Source: Pandoraea cepalis (GTDB lineage Bacteria; Pseudomonadota; Gammaproteobacteria; Burkholderiales; Burkholderiaceae). Taken from it: 64,000 nucleotides of DNA. Shown here one piece after another: positions 63,678 to 64,000 of this stretch. The stretch's first letter is position 1, and each line of letters starts with the position of its first letter. The notes beneath the pieces were generated by a model. That model saw only the letters and a program-made list of their open reading frames with translations, ran no database searches and was not told the DNA's origin. The translations under genes and the position numbers were made by a program. Location: positions 62,001-126,000 of the forward strand of contig NZ_CABPSL010000003.1 in assembly GCF_902459665.1 (NCBI RefSeq). The letters are read 5' to 3'.

Positions 63678-63910
63678 ATGCGAAATTTGAAATAAAGAGA
63701 ATCATTTTACTAATAGCACTTTCCTTCGCCCTATTCTTCTTCTCTGCGATTGGATCAAGATTCGCAGTTGCGCTTGTTGCATTATTAAAATACAACGAAT
63801 TACCATTTAATTGTGATGATCTCATTTTTGGATTGAAAGCAGCCATTGCAGGAGGTCCATCACTCGGCGTCGGCGCATGGATTCTGATAAAAATTCGCGC
63901 TAAAAAATAG
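63674..63910 (+). CDS. small two-helix membrane protein, candidate CdiI-type immunity protein
   Basis: A 78-residue protein whose ATG overlaps the exoprotein stop (ATGA); AAAGGA lies about nine bases upstream. Two hydrophobic segments are apparent (residues about 9-37, rich in Ile, Leu, Phe and Ala; and about 50-73 with glycines), separated by a short loop with KYNELPFNCDD. It has a basic N-terminus and a basic C-terminal IRAKK. The gene is distinctly AT-rich compared with the rest of the window. A gene directly after a cdiA toxin tail normally encodes its immunity protein. A small inner-membrane immunity protein would match a membrane-acting toxin, as in the E. coli EC93 system. I recognise no sequence family. 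Confidence 0.6.
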   Translation: MNAKFEIKRIILLIALSFALFFFSAIGSRFAVALVALLKYNELPFNCDDLIFGLKAAIAGGPSLGVGAWILIKIRAKK

Positions 63911-64000
63911 ATCACTCATCCCCATTTTCGAGACGAATGCGTACCACGTCAACACCGGCAACCGAATCAACGCCAAGCTCGGTATAAACGCGCAGGGAAA
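63891..64000 (+). pseudogene. possible orphan CdiA C-terminal fragment (runs off window)
   Basis: An open frame without any start codon reads FETNAYHVNTGNRINAKLGI to the window end. Its composition returns toward that of a CdiA toxin tail. Displaced toxin tails lacking a start are often stored downstream of an active cdiA/immunity pair. Only about 36 codons are visible, so this is tentative. Confidence 0.35.

Overview
This window is a GC-rich stretch of a betaproteobacterial chromosome. It is most probably Burkholderiaceae and has a Pandoraea/Burkholderia flavour. The evidence is the conserved block rlmE-ftsH-folP-glmM-pstSCAB-phoUBR next to divergent ppk and ppx, the carA-lysE-carB arrangement, and the hybrid 2-aminobenzoyl-CoA monooxygenase/reductase cluster. 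The genus assignment is inference; nothing here proves it.

Layout. (1) 1-5782, minus strand: one long accessory catabolic operon, an NMT1/Tau-type ABC importer followed by cupin, Ldh-type oxidoreductase, Rid, FAH and VOC enzymes. A divergent GntR/FCD regulator lies at 6318-7076, with a palindrome between them. (2) 7137-8288: a small decayed island holding a truncated MFS gene, an IS3-family remnant and a probable tyrosine-recombinase tail, ending at tRNA-Pro(TGG). (3) 8448-23694: core phosphate and envelope genes. These are sixA, an OlsB-like acyltransferase, a frameshifted ppx, ppk with an upstream Pho box, the pstS-C-A-B-phoU-B-R operon with its own Pho-box promoter, glmM and folP. (4) 23967-33706: housekeeping genes ftsH, rlmE, yhbY, a DUF4149 gene, greA, and carA-lysE-carB. 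(5) 33902-42678: accessory metabolism with an FCD regulator, trehalase, an SDR, dctA-alc-allA (allantoate breakdown) and an MctP-like symporter with its DUF3311 partner. (6) 42888-50820: a seven-gene minus-strand operon that fits aerobic anthranilate degradation through 2-aminobenzoyl-CoA. (7) 51271-64000: a two-partner secretion / contact-dependent inhibition locus. It holds a TpsB (FhaC/CdiB) transporter and a giant TpsA (CdiA/FHA) exoprotein split by a 23-bp tandem duplication. Behind them come a small two-helix membrane protein overlapping the exoprotein stop (candidate immunity protein) and what looks like the start of a displaced toxin-tail fragment at the window edge.

How it fits together. 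The PHO block joins sensing (PhoR/PhoB/PhoU), high-affinity phosphate uptake (Pst) and storage (Ppk/Ppx) in one neighbourhood, with Pho boxes visible ahead of pstS and ppk. The two catabolic operons each pair a ring- or acid-processing set with a divergent Rid-family protein, which suggests that both pathways pass through an enamine/imine. The most novel material is at the right end: the disrupted exoprotein gene, its LENN-marked C-terminal region and the AT-rich putative immunity gene.
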